Shown: positions 5,195-6,658 of the stretch, piece after piece
Layout of the letters: every line of letters begins with the position of its first letter
How positions within the stretch are numbered: the first letter of the stretch is position 1
Assembly: GCA_003134675.1 (NCBI GenBank)
Contig: PLBZ01000043.1
Span: 1,038-7,695 of the forward strand
DNA: 6,658 bases
DNA from: Solirubrobacterales bacterium
Lineage (GTDB): Bacteria > Actinomycetota > Thermoleophilia > Solirubrobacterales > Solirubrobacteraceae
Reading direction: 5' to 3'
Program-made: the position numbers and the translations under genes
Notes under the pieces: generated by a model
The model's database searches: none
What the model saw: the letters and a program-made list of their open reading frames with translations, nothing else
Told to the model about the DNA's origin: nothing

Positions 5195-6033
5195 GCAGCG
5201 TTCGGCGAACCCGTCGACCGGTCACACGCAGACCCGCCCCGCGCCGGCAGCGCTCCGATCTGAACGCGCGGCTACTCACCGCCGTGCCCGCGATCGCCTT
5301 CGCCCTGTTCCTGGTGATCGAGGGTGGTCCGGTGTTCGCACTTGGCCTGTTCGCGCTCGGTTGCATCTGCATGCATGAGCTCTACGCGATGTATGACCGC
5401 GCGCACCCGGTCCGTCTGGCCGGCTTCCTCGCGCTGGCCGGCCTGCTGGCGGCGGCCCTCTACGGCAGCCAGTTCCAGGTGCTGCTGGTCGCGGTCGCAG
5501 CGTTGCCGGTGCTGTTCGCGCTGACGCTGCTTGCGCCCCGCCCGAGTGTGGGAGGGATGGCGCTCACGCTGCTGGGGATCTACTGGATCGGATTCGCGCT
5601 GGCCCACGCCGTGCTCCTGCGCGGACTGCCTCACGGACTCGGGATCGTGATCGACGTGCTCGTCGGCACGTTCCTCGGCGACACCGGCGCCTATCTGGGC
5701 GGCAGGCTGTTCGGGCGGCGGCCGTTGGCGCCCCACATCTCCCCCAACAAGACGGTCGAGGGCCTGGCGATCGGGATGGTGTGCGCGATCCTCGGCGTCT
5801 GGTTCGCCGGGCGCTACCAGGACTGGCTGCCCGGCAGCCATGCGCTCGTGCTCGGCCTCGGCGTGGCCCTCGTGGCGCCGATCGGCGATCTGTTCGAGTC
5901 GTTCATCAAGCGCGAGGCTCACACGAAGGACACCGGGCGTCTGTTCGGCGCCCATGGCGGCGCCCTGGATCGCTTGGACGCGGTGCTGTTCACGGCAGTC
6001 GTGGGTTATTACATCTGGAGCGCGTATGTCTGA
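5191..6033 (+). CDS. cdsA: Phosphatidate cytidylyltransferase (CDP-diglyceride synthase)
   Basis: Integral membrane enzyme that converts phosphatidic acid and CTP to CDP-diacylglycerol, the precursor of phosphatidylglycerol, cardiolipin and phosphatidylinositol. It is 280 residues, a usual length. A strongly basic N-terminal tail (residues 5-21, mostly Arg and Pro) precedes about seven or eight hydrophobic segments. The conserved GDTGAYLGGRLFG (163-175) and SPNKTVEG (184-191) blocks are present. The CDS signature spans 237-263: Ser237, Lys240-Arg241, Lys246-Asp247, His255-Gly-Gly, Asp260-Arg261 and Asp263, including the catalytic metal-binding acidic residues. One signature position after HGG is Ala258, where larger hydrophobics (Ile, Leu, Met) are usual. 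ATG 5191 overlaps the uppS stop (ATGA); GGCGGA at 5183-5188 is a weak ribosome binding site, so coupled initiation is likely. It overlaps dxr by 8 nt. Confidence 0.97.
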   Translation: MSSVRRTRRPVTRRPAPRRQRSDLNARLLTAVPAIAFALFLVIEGGPVFALGLFALGCICMHELYAMYDRAHPVRLAGFLALAGLLAAALYGSQFQVLLVAVAALPVLFALTLLAPRPSVGGMALTLLGIYWIGFALAHAVLLRGLPHGLGIVIDVLVGTFLGDTGAYLGGRLFGRRPLAPHISPNKTVEGLAIGMVCAILGVWFAGRYQDWLPGSHALVLGLGVALVAPIGDLFESFIKREAHTKDTGRLFGAHGGALDRLDAVLFTAVVGYYIWSAYV

Positions 6034-6658
6034 CCCCAGGAGACTGTTGATCCTCGGCTCGACCGGCTCGATCGGCACCCAGGCGCTCGACGTGCTGGAG
6101 CGCAGTGAGGAGCTCGAGCTGGTGGGTCTCTCCGCCGAGCGCTCGTGGGAGGCGCTCGTCGAGCAGGCCCGCACCCACGAGGTTGGACGGATCGCGCTCG
6201 TCGACGAGCACGCCGCGGCGCGCGCCTGTGAGGTGTGGAGGAACGGGGAAGTGCTCAGCGGACCAGAGGGGCTCGTGCGCCTCGTGGTCGAGTCCGGCGC
6301 GGACCTCGTGCTCAACGCCCTGGTCGGCTCCGCCGGCCTCGGTCCGACGGTGGCGACGCTCGGCGAGGGCATCGACCTGGCGCTCGCCAACAAGGAGTCG
6401 CTGGTCGTCGGGGGCGAGCTGGTCACGGCGCTCGCCGAGGCCACCGGCGCGCAGATCGTGCCGGTCGACTCCGAGCACACGGCGCTGCACCAGTTGCTCG
6501 CCGGGCAGCCGCCGGGCGCCGTCGAGCGTCTCACGATCACGGCAAGCGGTGGGCCATTTCGCGGCCGCAGTCGCGAGGAGCTCGAGGATGTGACGGTGGC
6601 AGAGGCGCTCGCGCACCCAACCTGGGCGATGGGCGGCAAGATCACGATCGACTCGGCG
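6026..6658 (+). CDS. dxr: 1-deoxy-D-xylulose 5-phosphate reductoisomerase (3' partial)
   Basis: Rearranges and reduces 1-deoxy-D-xylulose 5-phosphate with NADPH to 2-C-methyl-D-erythritol 4-phosphate, the first committed step of the non-mevalonate isoprenoid pathway. The window holds 211 codons with no stop; family members are about 380-400 residues, so roughly half is present. Motifs are the NADPH-binding GSTGSIG (11-17), LNALVGSAGL (96-105), LANKESLVVGGELV (120-133), VDSEHTAL (147-154) with metal-binding Asp148 and Glu150, ASGGPFRG (173-180) and HPTWAMGGKITIDS (197-210), which runs up to the window edge where the second metal-binding part should follow. GGAG at 6017-6020, 5 nt before ATG 6026, fixes the start, which overlaps cdsA by 8 nt. 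Its presence implies the MEP route to isoprenoids, supplying the C5 units used by the neighbouring uppS. In many bacteria an rseP-type protease gene follows. Confidence 0.97.
   Translation, partial: MSDPRRLLILGSTGSIGTQALDVLERSEELELVGLSAERSWEALVEQARTHEVGRIALVDEHAAARACEVWRNGEVLSGPEGLVRLVVESGADLVLNALVGSAGLGPTVATLGEGIDLALANKESLVVGGELVTALAEATGAQIVPVDSEHTALHQLLAGQPPGAVERLTITASGGPFRGRSREELEDVTVAEALAHPTWAMGGKITIDSA

Noticed and set aside
5272..6645. Long open frame on the - strand, 457 codons, opposite cdsA and dxr
   Set aside because: The translation is low-complexity and rich in Arg, Ser, Gln and His with no recognisable domain. It lies opposite two well-supported genes and is the expected result of GC-rich third codon positions.

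Overview
This window is a GC-rich chromosomal segment with every gene on the + strand and almost no non-coding DNA. It holds ten protein genes: a YggT-family membrane protein (5' end cut off), lspA, an RluA/RluD-type pseudouridine synthase, rpsB, tsf, pyrH, frr, uppS, cdsA and dxr (3' end cut off). Strong G/C bias at third codon positions, GTG starts and the gene content suggest a high-GC actinobacterium-like organism. A deep-branching class such as Thermoleophilia is my best guess, resting on general resemblance and not on any search. I see no RNA genes, mobile elements, CRISPR arrays or phage genes.

Layout. Region 1 (1-1430) is yggT-lspA-rluA/D, with a 6-nt gap and then a 4-nt overlap. This trio is typical of the neighbourhood downstream of division and cell-wall genes. 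Region 2 (1431-1557) is the only real intergenic space, 127 nt, and lies just before rpsB. Most of it (1453-1528) can fold into one long irregular hairpin, followed by a good Shine-Dalgarno sequence. Region 3 (1558-6658) is rpsB-tsf-pyrH-frr-uppS-cdsA-dxr, the widely conserved bacterial order. Its junctions are tight: 4-nt overlap, 11-nt gap, then overlaps of 14, 1, 4 and 8 nt. Translational coupling and one long operon are likely.

How the genes work together. S2, EF-Ts and RRF serve translation (small subunit, EF-Tu recharging, ribosome recycling). PyrH makes UDP for RNA, DNA and UDP-sugar synthesis. Dxr starts the non-mevalonate isoprenoid pathway, whose C5 units feed UppS, which makes the undecaprenyl carrier for cell-wall synthesis. 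CdsA makes CDP-diacylglycerol for phospholipids. LspA processes lipoproteins, and the pseudouridine synthase modifies rRNA or tRNA. The window therefore couples translation capacity to envelope growth.

The content is conserved housekeeping, and I found no previously undescribed system. The points worth a second look are the structured rpsB leader, a 100-residue charged then Ala/Pro/Glu-rich tail on S2, a short EF-Ts, a pseudouridine synthase without an S4 domain, and substitutions at conserved positions in UppS, PyrH and CdsA.
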